A stretch of 64,000 nucleotides of DNA. Source: CAYMRL01 sp964398985. Lineage in GTDB: Bacteria; Deinococcota; Deinococci; Deinococcales; Trueperaceae. Below, piece by piece: positions 8,246 to 17,535 of the stretch. The notes beneath the pieces are model-generated. The model searched no databases. It was not told where the DNA came from and saw only the letters and a list, made by a program, of their open reading frames with translations. Positions within the stretch are counted from its first letter, which is position 1. Every line of letters starts with the position of its first letter. Where the stretch lies: positions 124,001-188,000 of the forward strand of contig CAYNOS010000001.1 in NCBI GenBank assembly GCA_964398985.1, written 5' to 3'. The position numbers were made by a program, and so were the translations under genes.

Positions 8246-8983
8246 GTGCCGGCTGCCAACGTCTCCCACCACCCGAGCGCTGCCGACGACCTGATTGTCG
8301 CTCGCTCACTCATCAAGAGCTACGGCTCGGGCGAGAGCCGCTTCGACGCCCTGCGCGGCGTCGACTTCACCGTCAGCAAAGGCGAGAGCGTTGCGATCGT
8401 CGGCAAGAGCGGCTCCGGCAAGTCGACGTTGATGCACATCCTCGCGCTGCTCGACTCACCCACCCGCGGCACCGTCGCGGTGAACGGACAAGACGCCAAG
8501 AGCTTGAGCGTGCGCGAGGTCAACCGCCTGCGCAACCAGCTGTTCGGCTTCGTCTTCCAGCAGTTCTTCATGGTCCCCAACGCGACGGTTCTCGACAACG
8601 TCATCATGCCGCTGAAGATCGCTGGGGTAGGCGCCAAGGAGCGGACCGCGCGCGGCATGGCGGTGCTCGAGCAGGTGGAGTTGGCGGACAAGGCGCTCAA
8701 CCGCGGGACCAACCTCTCAGGAGGTCAGAAGCAGCGGATGGTGATCGCGCGAGCCCTCGCCAACCGGCCACAGGCGATCTTCGCCGACGAGCCCACCGGC
8801 AACCTCGACAGCGGCACCGGCGCGGTCATCGAGGACCTGCTCTTCGACCTCAACAGCGCACAGGGCATCACGCTCGTCATCGTGACGCACGACGAGGACC
8901 TAGCGGCGCGCTGCGGTCGCCGCGTCTACCTCAAGGACGGCCTCATCGTCGACTCGCTGCAGACTTCCGGAGGCGTGGCGTGA
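8246..8983 (+). CDS. ABC transporter ATPase, MacB/LolD type
   Basis: A 245-residue nucleotide-binding subunit with Walker A GKSGSGKST, Q-loop FVFQQFFMVP, signature LSGGQKQRMVIARAL, Walker B IFADEPTGNLDS and the switch His in VTHDEDLA. The FADEPTGNLD form is characteristic of the MacB/LolD/FtsE branch that works with FtsX-type permeases. The start is GTG at 8246. It overlaps the following permease by four bases (GTGA). It probably powers mechanotransmission or extrusion at the inner membrane, not import. Confidence 0.9.
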   Translation: MPAANVSHHPSAADDLIVARSLIKSYGSGESRFDALRGVDFTVSKGESVAIVGKSGSGKSTLMHILALLDSPTRGTVAVNGQDAKSLSVREVNRLRNQLFGFVFQQFFMVPNATVLDNVIMPLKIAGVGAKERTARGMAVLEQVELADKALNRGTNLSGGQKQRMVIARALANRPQAIFADEPTGNLDSGTGAVIEDLLFDLNSAQGITLVIVTHDEDLAARCGRRVYLKDGLIVDSLQTSGGVA

Positions 8984-10308
8984 GCTTCGTCGAGGTCGTC
9001 CGCACCGCGATCGCCAACACCTTCAGGAGTCGCCTCAGGACCGTCCTCACCGTCCTCGCGATCTTCGTCGGCGCGTTCACGCTGACCCTCACCAACGGCC
9101 TGGGCAAGGGCATCACCAACTACGTCAACGCGCAACTCGCCGCGCTTGGCGGCGCCGACATCATGTCGCTCAGCAAGGCGTCGCTCGCAGACGGCAACGG
9201 TTTCGGACCCAGCGCTGACGGGCCGGTCGAGTACGACCCCGACAAGGCGTTCATCCAGGCGGGGCCGGGGTTCTCGTTCGAGGCACTCACCCGCGCCGAT
9301 ATCGACTCGATCAAGACGATCGACGGGATCGTCAGGGTGGAGCCGATTCGCATGGTCGGGTTGGACTTCATCGCGTTCGAGGAAGGTACCCGGTTCGAGG
9401 TCTCGCTCGACCCCACCCCGCTCGGCTTCGAGCTCGAGTTGGTCGCCGGCGGGCTGCTCAGCGCCGAGGGCGTCAGGCTTCTACCCGGCCGGGATGAAGC
9501 GGTCGGCGAGGTCCTCCTGCCCGTAGCCTTCGTGGAGCCGCTCGGACTCGGGACGCCGGAGCAAGCGCTCGGGGAGGTCGTGACGTTGGCGCTGAGCGAC
9601 CCGTTCGGCAACCGCCACGAGGTGCCCGCGGTCGTGGTGGGGGTCAAGCAGACCTCGCTCTTCGGCGGCGAGGGCATCTCGGTATCATCTCCGCTACTCG
9701 ACCAGCTCTTCCGCGCGCAGACTTCCGGCCTGCCGGCCGAAGTCACCGACGTCTTCCAAGGCGCCACCGCGACGCTGGCGCCCGGCCTCAGCGCCGCGCG
9801 GATCGACGAGATCAAGGCCGCTCTGGAAGCTGTCGGCCTGCGCGGCCTGACGCTGGCCGATCAGCTCGGCGCCTTCAACACCGTCATCAACACGATAATC
9901 GGCGTGCTCAACGCGTTCGCGGTCATCGCGCTGATCGCCGCCGGCTTCGGGATCATCAACACCCTGCTCATGTCCGTGCAGGAGCGCACGCGCGAGATCG
10001 GCCTGATGAAGGCACTCGGCATGGGCGCCGGCAAGATCTTCGCGCTGTTCTCCACCGAGGCCGTGTTCATCGGCTTCCTGGGCAGCGCCATCGGCGCCCT
10101 TGTCGCGATCGCGCTGGGAACTGTCATCAGCCGAGTGCTCGCCGAGGGAATCCTCGCCGACCTGGCGGGCCTGAGGATCTTGTCGTTCGATCCGCTGTCG
10201 GTCACGGGCGTGACGCTGCTGGTCATGGCGATAGCGTTCCTGGCCGGCACACTGCCCGCCAACCGCGCCGCCAGGCTCGACCCCATAGAGGCGCTGCGCT
10301 ACGAGTGA
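8980..10308 (+). CDS. MacB/LolCE-type FtsX-domain ABC permease
   Basis: A 442-residue protein with the MacB fold: an N-terminal membrane helix (about 8-35, NTFRSRLRTVLTVLAIFVGA), a large periplasmic domain (about 40-300) and three C-terminal helices. The last region carries the family segment MSVQERTREIGLMKALGMG and ends with the motif LDPIEALRYE. GTG start overlaps the ATPase stop. No membrane-fusion (MacA) gene or outer-membrane partner is adjacent, so the cargo is unknown. Confidence 0.9.
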   Translation: MSFVEVVRTAIANTFRSRLRTVLTVLAIFVGAFTLTLTNGLGKGITNYVNAQLAALGGADIMSLSKASLADGNGFGPSADGPVEYDPDKAFIQAGPGFSFEALTRADIDSIKTIDGIVRVEPIRMVGLDFIAFEEGTRFEVSLDPTPLGFELELVAGGLLSAEGVRLLPGRDEAVGEVLLPVAFVEPLGLGTPEQALGEVVTLALSDPFGNRHEVPAVVVGVKQTSLFGGEGISVSSPLLDQLFRAQTSGLPAEVTDVFQGATATLAPGLSAARIDEIKAALEAVGLRGLTLADQLGAFNTVINTIIGVLNAFAVIALIAAGFGIINTLLMSVQERTREIGLMKALGMGAGKIFALFSTEAVFIGFLGSAIGALVAIALGTVISRVLAEGILADLAGLRILSFDPLSVTGVTLLVMAIAFLAGTLPANRAARLDPIEALRYE

Positions 10309-10367
10309 GCGTGCTCAACGCTTGAGCGCATCTGCCGACCAGCGCGGATACGCGCATCCCAGGGCCG

Positions 10368-11579
10368 CTACTGTACGCCGGTGAGGTCGAAGGTCTGCGT
10401 GAAGGAGCCGAGGCCGCTCGACTGCTCGAGGCCGTAGTGCAGCAGCCAGCCGCTGCCCCTGTCGTAGACGAAGCGCTTGAACTCGGCGTTGCTCTGCTCG
10501 ACGATCGACACCGCGTTGGCGTCGACGCTCTCGACGTAGGCAGCCACACCGGTGACCGCGTCGACGTCGAGCCGAACGCCGCTCTGAAGGCCGGCGAGCC
10601 AGGTCGGCGAAGCCAGGTGGCCGCCATGGCCGCTGGCCGCGATCACGTGCTCCGCCTCGGTGACGGTGGGCACGGTAGTGATGCCGTCGGTCGTCTGCAG
10701 CCGGCTGGTGGCGTGGACCCACAGCTCGTTGCGCTGGCCGAGCGCGACCTCGTAGGCGCACGGCAGTTGAACGCTCCCGATCCCGGGCATGCCGGTGCCT
10801 TGCGAGCACGCGTAGACGAGTCGGGTGGTGCCCTGAACGTGATCCGGCAGCCGCTCGAGGATCCCCGAGAGCTGCAGCGGGCGCGAGTGGAGCCACTGCG
10901 TGAAGGTGAGCAGCGCGCTGCCGGCACCGGCCACGACGACGTTGCCGGGCGAGATGGTCGGGACGGCCGCGCCCTGGGTGCGGCTGCTGGCCACCATCAG
11001 CAGCCCGCTGGCGGCATCGTAGCTGTTGTGGCTCGAGGCGCCAGCTGCGAAGTTGCCGATGCTGACCGCCTCGAACGTCAGCGAGCCGAGCGTGTAGGGA
11101 CCGCGGAGCACCCTGAAACCGCCGCTGTCTTGCACCGGGAGCTGCTGCAGGCTCGCTGGCGACAGCCAGTAGTCCGCGCAGGCCCCACCCGTCGTGACCA
11201 GGCCGCCGCTGGCTGCGGTGCGTACAGCGTTGGTGCCGGGCTCGAGCGTGTAGCTGGTGAGGCGCAAGACGCACGTCTGCTGGTCGAGGTAGAGCACGTC
11301 GAGCTGGGTGAACCCCTGCCCGCTGGCGGTGGGCACGTCCTCCAAGCCGATCGTGCGCCCGTTGGGATCGGTCCAGCACTGCTCCTTGCTCGGGTCGCAG
11401 TTCGGTTTGAAGACCGCCTGCTGCGTAGTGCCCCTGACGCTGGCACTCGACGAGTAGAAGGTCACACGCGTGCCGGCTTGCAGAGCCGGGACCTGAGCCT
11501 GGGCGCTTGCCGTCACGCCGCTTGCGAGCAGCGCCAGGCAGGCTAGCAGGCATGCTAACGGCGTCAGCGGTGGGCGCAT
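10368..11579 (-). CDS. Secreted protein of unknown function with six cysteines
   Basis: A 403-residue protein with a clear signal peptide (hydrophobic core ACLLACLALLASG, cleavage near AQA-QV). The mature part has six cysteines, enough for three disulfides, is rich in Ser/Thr/Gly/Val and looks all-beta. No enzyme motif is recognised. The ATG at 11579 has AGGAGG seven bases upstream; the longer frame is not needed. It is the last leftward gene before the convergent MacB-type permease. Role in the envelope or outside the cell is inferred from the signal peptide only. Confidence 0.65.
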   Translation of the reverse strand: MRPPLTPLACLLACLALLASGVTASAQAQVPALQAGTRVTFYSSSASVRGTTQQAVFKPNCDPSKEQCWTDPNGRTIGLEDVPTASGQGFTQLDVLYLDQQTCVLRLTSYTLEPGTNAVRTAASGGLVTTGGACADYWLSPASLQQLPVQDSGGFRVLRGPYTLGSLTFEAVSIGNFAAGASSHNSYDAASGLLMVASSRTQGAAVPTISPGNVVVAGAGSALLTFTQWLHSRPLQLSGILERLPDHVQGTTRLVYACSQGTGMPGIGSVQLPCAYEVALGQRNELWVHATSRLQTTDGITTVPTVTEAEHVIAASGHGGHLASPTWLAGLQSGVRLDVDAVTGVAAYVESVDANAVSIVEQSNAEFKRFVYDRGSGWLLHYGLEQSSGLGSFTQTFDLTGVQ

Positions 11580-11651
11580 CTCGCCTCCTGAACGGGCTTG
11601 GCACATCATGCTCCCACCAGCGGACCGGGGCAAGAGGGTGAGCGCAGGAAG

Positions 11652-12431
11652 CTAGGGTCGAGCAGTCGTCAACGGCCTGGCGCGCTCCTGCTCGTGCCGC
11701 TCCGCGGCCGTGTGGGTCGGCAGCGCGAGCGCCAGCTCCGCCTGCGTCGCCGCCTCCTCTGGGAAGCCGAGGGCGTCCAGGGCGAGCGCGTACTCGACGC
11801 GCAGGTTGACCTGCTCAGGAGCAGCGGCCACGCCGCGTTCGATCAGCGGCAAGACGTGGTCACGGCGTGCCCCGTAGAGCCAGCCGACGCCGCGCTCGGT
11901 CAGCGCCAGGTGCCACGCTCCGAAGGCGACCAGCGCGTCGGGGTTCGCGGGGTCGAGGGCGAGAGCGCGCTCGAACAGAGCGCGCAGCTCGCCGGGCAGG
12001 CGTGAGTTCGCGAGCAGTCCGCGGTGCAGCGCGGCCTCGCCCTTGGCTCTCGCCAGCGCCATCGCGGCTGGCGCCGCCAGCGGCCCGTCGGCGGCCAGCT
12101 CGACCGCGTTCGCAGCGGCCGCTTCCGACCGAGCCAGCCACGTCAGCGTCGCGTCTGACCCGACCTCACGGTAGACGGCCTGATCGGCGGCGGCGCGGGC
12201 CGCGAGTAGTTGAGCGCCGGCCTCGTCGACCTCGATCGCGGCGGCGTAGGCAGCAGCGAAGTCGCCGGCGGCCCACGCTGCGCCGCCGGGCATCCCTTGG
12301 TAGGGCACGGGCTGGGCCGTGACGACGGTGAGCCAGAGTCCAGCCACTACCGCCGCCGCCTGCGAGCAGCGTCGCCACCTCGGACGCTCAGAAGGCGTAT
12401 TCGACCCCCAGGCGGAGCTGGCTGTTCTCAC
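11652..12431 (-). CDS. Exported alpha-helical repeat (TPR-like) protein
   Basis: About 259 residues from a proposed GTG at 12431. An Arg-rich start and a hydrophobic stretch (AAAVVAGLWLTVVTA) suggest a signal peptide cut near TAQ-PV. The remainder is Ala/Leu-rich helices with a TPR-like unit, FERALALDPANPDALVAFGA, and a second near EQVNLRVEYALALDALGFPEEA. The start overlaps the upstream beta-barrel gene, supporting co-translation in the tetR-MMPL operon. The start choice is weak because no good ribosome site is visible. Possibly a periplasmic adaptor for the exporter. Confidence 0.6.
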   Translation of the reverse strand: MRTASSAWGSNTPSERPRWRRCSQAAAVVAGLWLTVVTAQPVPYQGMPGGAAWAAGDFAAAYAAAIEVDEAGAQLLAARAAADQAVYREVGSDATLTWLARSEAAAANAVELAADGPLAAPAAMALARAKGEAALHRGLLANSRLPGELRALFERALALDPANPDALVAFGAWHLALTERGVGWLYGARRDHVLPLIERGVAAAPEQVNLRVEYALALDALGFPEEAATQAELALALPTHTAAERHEQERARPLTTARP

Positions 12432-13788
12432 GCCAGTCGCCGTAGCGCGATCCGTCCCGGCCGTAGAAGACTGCCGCCTCGGCGCTCGCCGTGACGCCGT
12501 CGGCCAGCTTGTAAGCGACGGACGGCGAGAAGAGACCGCTGCCGTCCACGTAGCCGTGCAGCCACGCGGCTTGCACGGTGAGGCGGGCGTCGGGCTCGAG
12601 CCGCAGCGCCAGCACGCTGGCGACGTCCACGTCGGCCTCGCCGCCGTCATCCGGCCACACGCGCTCGAAGGTCGCCTGGGCGCTCAGGTAAGCTCCCCCG
12701 GGGAGCGAGCGCTCGACGCCGAGCACCGCCTGGAAGCTCGGGTTGCCGACAGCCGGGTCCACACCTTCGGGGTCCTTGGTGAAGGTCATGGCCGCATCGC
12801 CGCGCACGACGAAGGCGCCGACGACGCTCGAGAAGTCGAGCCCGAGGACGTTGATGCGGTCGTAGTTGAGAACCGGCTGCAGGTAGAAGGTGCCAGGGAC
12901 GGCCTCTATCGGCACCAGTCGAAACGAGGCCGTGGGCAGCTTCTTGAAGCCGCTGAAGTAGGTGACGCTGAAGTCGGAGCCGCCGAACAGATCGACGTCG
13001 AACGTGGCGCGCGCACCGAACTGCAGGTTGCCCAGCGAGGCTGACGGGCGCTCGTCGAGGAGCGGGGCGAAGCCGACGACGCCAGAGCCGGGTGGTAACT
13101 CAGGAACCACGGCCTCCGGCTGCCAGGCCGCGGCCGGCGGCACCGAAGGCTCGAACAGAGGCACCAGCACGATGTCCAGCGCCACGCCTTGGGGAGCGTC
13201 GAGCTGTAGACGGGCCATCAACGTCGCGAGCTTGCGGTCGCTGGGCTGCCTGATGGGGTAGCTGAGGTCGGTCGGGTTGACGACGTCGACGGGCGCGAGC
13301 GCATCGGCGCTGCCCCACGACACCTTCTGGCGACCAACGGAGAACTCGGCGTTCCCGCGGTAGAGCGTCGCGTAGGCGCTGCCGAGGCTGAGCGTGAGCG
13401 GTCTCCTCTCGCTCGCGAACAGCGCGCTCAGATCGCTAACGTCCTCCGGGATGCCGCCGTCAGGTCCACTCTCGGCGGTGGCGTCGTAGCAGGCCCCCGC
13501 CTCCACGAAGAAGGCTGCGTCCGGGAAGAAGCCGCTGCCGACCTCTCCGCGGCCCTCGAGCCCGAGACACACCTCGCCCACCGTGAAGTCGCCGTCGACG
13601 TCGACACCGAGCTCGGTGCCAAGGCTTCCGCCGAGATCGAAGCTGACCTGGGCCGCGGCGGTCGCGCCCAGCGCGCAGCAGATCAGGGCCGCGAGCGCGA
13701 GGCGCAGCCCCGTCGCCCGCTCACGGCTCCGCCTGCCGGCGGGCCCTACAGCGTCAGCGCCTGAGGAAGCGTTCGCTGAAGACTTCAT
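12388..13788 (-). CDS. Outer-membrane beta-barrel protein, DUF1302-like
   Basis: About 466 residues, with a signal peptide (LRLALAALICCALGATAAA then QVSFDLGG), many alternating beta strands and a C-terminal RLGVEYAF whose final Phe is the usual BAM recognition residue. The segment VGRQKVSWGSADALAPVDVV resembles the GRQ..SWG motif of DUF1302 proteins, which are found beside MMPL exporters. The gene overlaps the LolA-like gene by 35 bases when the Met codon at 13788 is used. It likely forms the outer-membrane part of the exporter cassette. Confidence 0.75.
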   Translation of the reverse strand: MKSSANASSGADAVGPAGRRSRERATGLRLALAALICCALGATAAAQVSFDLGGSLGTELGVDVDGDFTVGEVCLGLEGRGEVGSGFFPDAAFFVEAGACYDATAESGPDGGIPEDVSDLSALFASERRPLTLSLGSAYATLYRGNAEFSVGRQKVSWGSADALAPVDVVNPTDLSYPIRQPSDRKLATLMARLQLDAPQGVALDIVLVPLFEPSVPPAAAWQPEAVVPELPPGSGVVGFAPLLDERPSASLGNLQFGARATFDVDLFGGSDFSVTYFSGFKKLPTASFRLVPIEAVPGTFYLQPVLNYDRINVLGLDFSSVVGAFVVRGDAAMTFTKDPEGVDPAVGNPSFQAVLGVERSLPGGAYLSAQATFERVWPDDGGEADVDVASVLALRLEPDARLTVQAAWLHGYVDGSGLFSPSVAYKLADGVTASAEAAVFYGRDGSRYGDWRENSQLRLGVEYAF

Positions 13789-14536
13789 CAAGCACCTCAC
13801 TGTCGAGCTCGAAGCCCGCCTGCTCGATCACCGTGTACGAGCCGGAGGCGACGGTCTCCATCCGGATCCGGGTAGGCATCAGATAACCGTCCTGCTCGCT
13901 GACGCCGTCGATGGTCATGACCTTGCGTAGCTGCCCGCCGATGTAGAACTCGATCCTGCTCGGCAGCAGCTGCTCTTCGGGCACGTGGTAGACGAGTCGG
14001 TCGTAGCTCGACGTCGATGAGCCGGTCGGGACTCCCTCGATCACGTAGACGGGTCCGGGTTCCACGGAGAGCAGTTCGTAGGCGAAGTCGCCCTCCAGGT
14101 CACCGGTCAAGCCGGTGATGTCCTCGATGGCGAAGTCGGAGCCGAAGAACGAGTCCTGCTCCTGACCGCCAGCGACGCGCCTGACACGGTCGAGAGCGGG
14201 CAGGTAGATCCACGACTCGCTGGCACCGCTGTCATTGGTGACGGACAGGAAGCCCGAGCCGCGAACGTCGGCCGGCGCCGTGAACTTGATCAGTTGGCGA
14301 GGGCCGGCCGCCGTAGACCAGATCTGCATCTCGCGCGTCAACGTGTGCCCGGAAGCCGCGGTGATCGTCATGCTCATCGTGGCGATGGTCGTGTCGGGCG
14401 TCGGTAGCGCCGCGACGGCGTCCATGACTTCTTGGCCGGTGGCGTAGCGCTGAGCGCTCGCGGCACCGAGGGCGCCGATCAGCAACAGCGCGGCCAGGGC
14501 GCGGGTGAGACGGTCGAAAGAGAAGCGTTCAGACAT
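13754..14536 (-). CDS. LolA-like outer-membrane lipoprotein-sorting family protein
   Basis: A 260-residue periplasmic protein with a signal peptide (cleavage near ASA-QR). It carries the segments RGSGFLSV, SWIYLPALDRVRRV and SFFGSDFAIEDI, typical of LolA/LppX-fold proteins encoded with MMPL transporters. Such proteins carry a lipid or lipoprotein between membranes in a hydrophobic half-barrel. The ATG overlaps the MMPL stop by 8 bases. It is probably a shuttle for the MMPL cargo and not the housekeeping LolA. Confidence 0.82.
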   Translation of the reverse strand: MSERFSFDRLTRALAALLLIGALGAASAQRYATGQEVMDAVAALPTPDTTIATMSMTITAASGHTLTREMQIWSTAAGPRQLIKFTAPADVRGSGFLSVTNDSGASESWIYLPALDRVRRVAGGQEQDSFFGSDFAIEDITGLTGDLEGDFAYELLSVEPGPVYVIEGVPTGSSTSSYDRLVYHVPEEQLLPSRIEFYIGGQLRKVMTIDGVSEQDGYLMPTRIRMETVASGSYTVIEQAGFELDSEVLDEVFSERFLRR

Positions 14537-16811
14537 TGGCGGTGACCTCCTTGGGTCGGACGAGGGCGGCGCCGCGAGGGTTGCGCAGGAACACCAGGCA
14601 GGCGGCGGGCAGGACGGTGAGCGAGATGATGCCTACTGACATGACGGTGAACGCCATCAGCGAGCCGAGCGTGCGGATGGGCACGAACTCGCTGACGATC
14701 AGGGCGCCGAAGCCGGCGCCGAGCGTCAGCGCGGTGAACAGGATCGAGCGGCCGGACGTGAGGATCGCGCGGCTCATCGCAGCTTCAGGCGGGTCGCCGG
14801 CGCGGCGCTGTTCCATGTAGCGCACCGTGAGGTGGATGGCGTAGTCACCGACCCCGATGGCCAGGGCGCCGAGCAGCATGGTGGCGAGGTCGAGCGGGAT
14901 GCCGAGGTAGCCGAGCAAGCCGTACTGAAACAGGATCGTCAGGAGCAGCACGGTGATCGTCACTAGCGCAGCCGCCACCGAGCGCACGAGGCTATCGATG
15001 ATGATCACCAGCACGATGGCCAAGGACAGGCTGATCACGAAGTCGTGCAGCAGCGAGTCCTCGATGTCGATCTGCAGCAGCGTGACGCCTCCGAACGAGT
15101 GCTCCAGCAGGCCGGCGAACACCTCTGTCGCCAGCGCGTCCAGCTCCTCGACGGCCGCCCGCTGCTCGCGGGTCGAGCCGGTGGCGATCGAGAGGTCGAT
15201 GAGGCCCATGCTCGAGTCGAGCGTCAGGTACTGGCTGATGTGCTGCACGTCGCCGGAGAGCTGGTAGATGAGCATCTCCTGCGCGAGCGCCTCGCGGGTG
15301 GCGGGCAGGCCCTCCTCGCCGGTCAGCGTCTCGTGGATCGCGCTCATGACCGTCGCTATCGAGGAGCTGGGACCTGAGCCAGGCAGCTCTCCGACGCGCT
15401 CCTGGAACTCGGCCATGGCGCGGATGGCTGCCGGGTCGCCGAGGTCGCCGGTGACGACGAGCTGCACCTGGCTGGTGCCTCCAAGCGCCGCCTCGACCCT
15501 GGAGTAGTCCTGCTTGATCGGAGAGTCTTCCCTGAAGTAGTCGAGCACCGCTGTGTTGGCCTCTATGCGCGTCACGCCGAACACGGCGAAGACGGCGAGC
15601 ACGGCGCTGGCGATCAGGATCGGCCAGCGCCTACGGTCGACGAACGCGCCTAACCACTTCAGCAACCCCGCGATGCCGCCGGGCGCCTCCGGATCGGTGA
15701 CGCGCTTTGGCGGGCGCAGGAGGGTGAGCACAGCGGGCAGCAGGAGCATCGAGGCGAGCAGCGCTCCGACGACCCCGCCCGCGATCAGCATGCCGAGTGC
15801 CCTGACAGCCGGCATGCTCGACAGCGTGAACGTCAGCATCGCTGCTGCGATAGCCATGCCCGAGATCACCACGCCCAAGCCTGTCTCCGTGACCGCCAGC
15901 CGGATAGCAGTCAACTTCTCGGCGCCCTTCGCCAACTCGACGCTGAAGCGGCCGAGTAGGTGCAGCGAGAACGAGCTGCCGACCGCGAGGATCGCGACCG
16001 GCGCGATCGAGGTCATGATCGTGAACGCGCCGCCGAGCCAGCCGAGGACGCCGAACGCCCACGCCAGGCCGACGACGACCGTCAGGAGCGGCAGGACGGC
16101 GCCGCGGACGCTGAGGAAGTTCAGGTAGAGCATGCCCACCAGCAGTAGGGCAGCCACCGTGCCAAGCAGCGGCAGCTCGCGCTGCAGCGTGGCGCGCATC
16201 GAGGTGTTGACGACGGGGCTGCCGACGAGGAAACCTTCGCCGAGTCCGGGACCGGCCCAGTGGCGCTCGATGGCTTGCCTGATGGCGGCGACGACCTCGT
16301 CGGTGTCGTCGTCGGCGTCGACCTCGACCACGACGTTCGCCGAAGTGCCGTCCTCGGCCACCAGCACGCCACCCTGGTACATCGTGGCCGTCTGCAGGTA
16401 TTCCCTCACTGCGGCCACCTGCTCCTCGGTGATCTCTCCAGCCCGCGGCAGCAGGTCGGTGATCAGCAAGAAGCCGTCGTCGTCCTCCATGCGCTGGGCG
16501 TTGGAGGCGCTGGTGGCGCGCTTGACGCCGCCGACCTGCTCCACCTCCGCGCTCAGCGCCCGCACGGCGGCCAGGGCCTGGGGGGTGTAGACCTCGCCCT
16601 CTAACAGCACGATCAGCATCTGGCCGGTGCCGAACGTCTCCTCGATGAGCGCTTGCGTGCCCGAGTGCGCCGACTCTCCGGGGTACATGGCCGACATCGT
16701 GGCGTCGATGTCGACGCGCGGGATGCCGGCGGCGGCGAGGACCGTCAGGACGGCGAAGGCCGCGATGAACAGCCGGGGGCGAGAGGTCGTGAGCTCAGCG
16801 ATCTTGCGCAT
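14529..16811 (-). CDS. MMPL-family RND exporter
   Basis: A 760-residue inner-membrane protein with the RND duplication: a single N-terminal helix (about 13-32), a periplasmic domain, five helices (about 215-370), a helix near 395-415, a second periplasmic domain and five C-terminal helices. Length and order fit MMPL/HpnN-type transporters, which are proton-driven and move lipids or other hydrophobic molecules. It is the first structural gene after tetR (34-base gap) and is followed by the LolA-like and barrel genes. Substrate unknown; lipid, hopanoid or carotenoid transport is only a guess from the family. Confidence 0.88.
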   Translation of the reverse strand: MRKIAELTTSRPRLFIAAFAVLTVLAAAGIPRVDIDATMSAMYPGESAHSGTQALIEETFGTGQMLIVLLEGEVYTPQALAAVRALSAEVEQVGGVKRATSASNAQRMEDDDGFLLITDLLPRAGEITEEQVAAVREYLQTATMYQGGVLVAEDGTSANVVVEVDADDDTDEVVAAIRQAIERHWAGPGLGEGFLVGSPVVNTSMRATLQRELPLLGTVAALLLVGMLYLNFLSVRGAVLPLLTVVVGLAWAFGVLGWLGGAFTIMTSIAPVAILAVGSSFSLHLLGRFSVELAKGAEKLTAIRLAVTETGLGVVISGMAIAAAMLTFTLSSMPAVRALGMLIAGGVVGALLASMLLLPAVLTLLRPPKRVTDPEAPGGIAGLLKWLGAFVDRRRWPILIASAVLAVFAVFGVTRIEANTAVLDYFREDSPIKQDYSRVEAALGGTSQVQLVVTGDLGDPAAIRAMAEFQERVGELPGSGPSSSIATVMSAIHETLTGEEGLPATREALAQEMLIYQLSGDVQHISQYLTLDSSMGLIDLSIATGSTREQRAAVEELDALATEVFAGLLEHSFGGVTLLQIDIEDSLLHDFVISLSLAIVLVIIIDSLVRSVAAALVTITVLLLTILFQYGLLGYLGIPLDLATMLLGALAIGVGDYAIHLTVRYMEQRRAGDPPEAAMSRAILTSGRSILFTALTLGAGFGALIVSEFVPIRTLGSLMAFTVMSVGIISLTVLPAACLVFLRNPRGAALVRPKEVTANV

Positions 16812-16845
16812 CTAGTACCGTTCCGCCCGCGTGGGTCGGAGCACT

Positions 16846-17433
16846 TCAGCCACCTTCGATGGCGCTGAGCGCTGCGGCCCCGAAGGCTGCCAGAGAGTTC
16901 CTGTCTTGCGTCAGCTTCACCGCGTAGGTGAGGTTGAAGGCCGATAGCAGGACGAACAGGGCTAGGTCGTGGGGGTCGTGTTCGAGCCTCAGCTCGCCGG
17001 CCCGGCTGGCCTGTTCAAGGCGCGCGGCGACGAGCCTTCTCAAGTCGTCGACGTGTGCTCTGAGGTGGTCCATCACCTCGGCGTCGTCTTCCGGAGTCTC
17101 GAGCGCGGCCCGCGCGCTGAGCGAGACTGACGTGTCCGACCCGTCGAGCAGCCGTTCGGCAAGGCCGGCGTAGAGCGCCTTCAGCCCTCCGACGACGCCG
17201 CCGGGACCCTCGAGTGCGGCCTCGACCTGGGCGCGCTCGAGCACGGCGGCGTGCTTCAACGCGGCGAGGTAGAGCCCGCGTTTGCCGCCGAACGCCGCGT
17301 AGATGCTCGAGCTGGACAGGCCTGTGCGCGCGATCAGGTCGCGCATCGAGGTGCCCTCGAAACCGTTCTGCAAGAAGAGGTCTGCGGCGGCCGCGACGAC
17401 GCTGTCGTGATCGAACTCGCGAGGTCGTGCCAT
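16846..17433 (-). CDS. TetR family transcriptional repressor
   Basis: A 195-residue regulator starting MARPREFDHDSVVAAA. The N-terminal HTH runs to about residue 60, with the recognition helix in GLSSSSIYAAFGGKRGLYLAAL. The C-terminal ligand domain has the helical pattern of the TetR_C family. It is the first gene of the leftward exporter operon and stands divergent from atpD. The inverted repeat just upstream of it is a good candidate for its own operator. Confidence 0.9.
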   Translation of the reverse strand: MARPREFDHDSVVAAAADLFLQNGFEGTSMRDLIARTGLSSSSIYAAFGGKRGLYLAALKHAAVLERAQVEAALEGPGGVVGGLKALYAGLAERLLDGSDTSVSLSARAALETPEDDAEVMDHLRAHVDDLRRLVAARLEQASRAGELRLEHDPHDLALFVLLSAFNLTYAVKLTQDRNSLAAFGAAALSAIEGG

Positions 17434-17451
17434 AGTTCACAAGGCTAGCAC

Positions 17452-17475
17452 GTTATGGAACGGGTGTTCCGTAAC
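17452..17475. promoter_or_regulatory. Inverted-repeat operator between tetR and atpD
   Basis: GTTATGGAAC and GTTCCGTAAC form an inverted repeat with one mismatch around a 4-base spacer (GGGT). It begins 19 bases upstream of the tetR start and ends 60 bases before the atpD start. Size and symmetry fit a TetR dimer site. It most likely autoregulates tetR and the MMPL operon; an effect on atpD is possible but unproven. Confidence 0.6.
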
Positions 17476-17535
17476 CTGAACTGCGTTGCGTTGCCACACT
17501 GGGTATCCTCGGGCGAGAGCCGCGAGGAGGACCTC

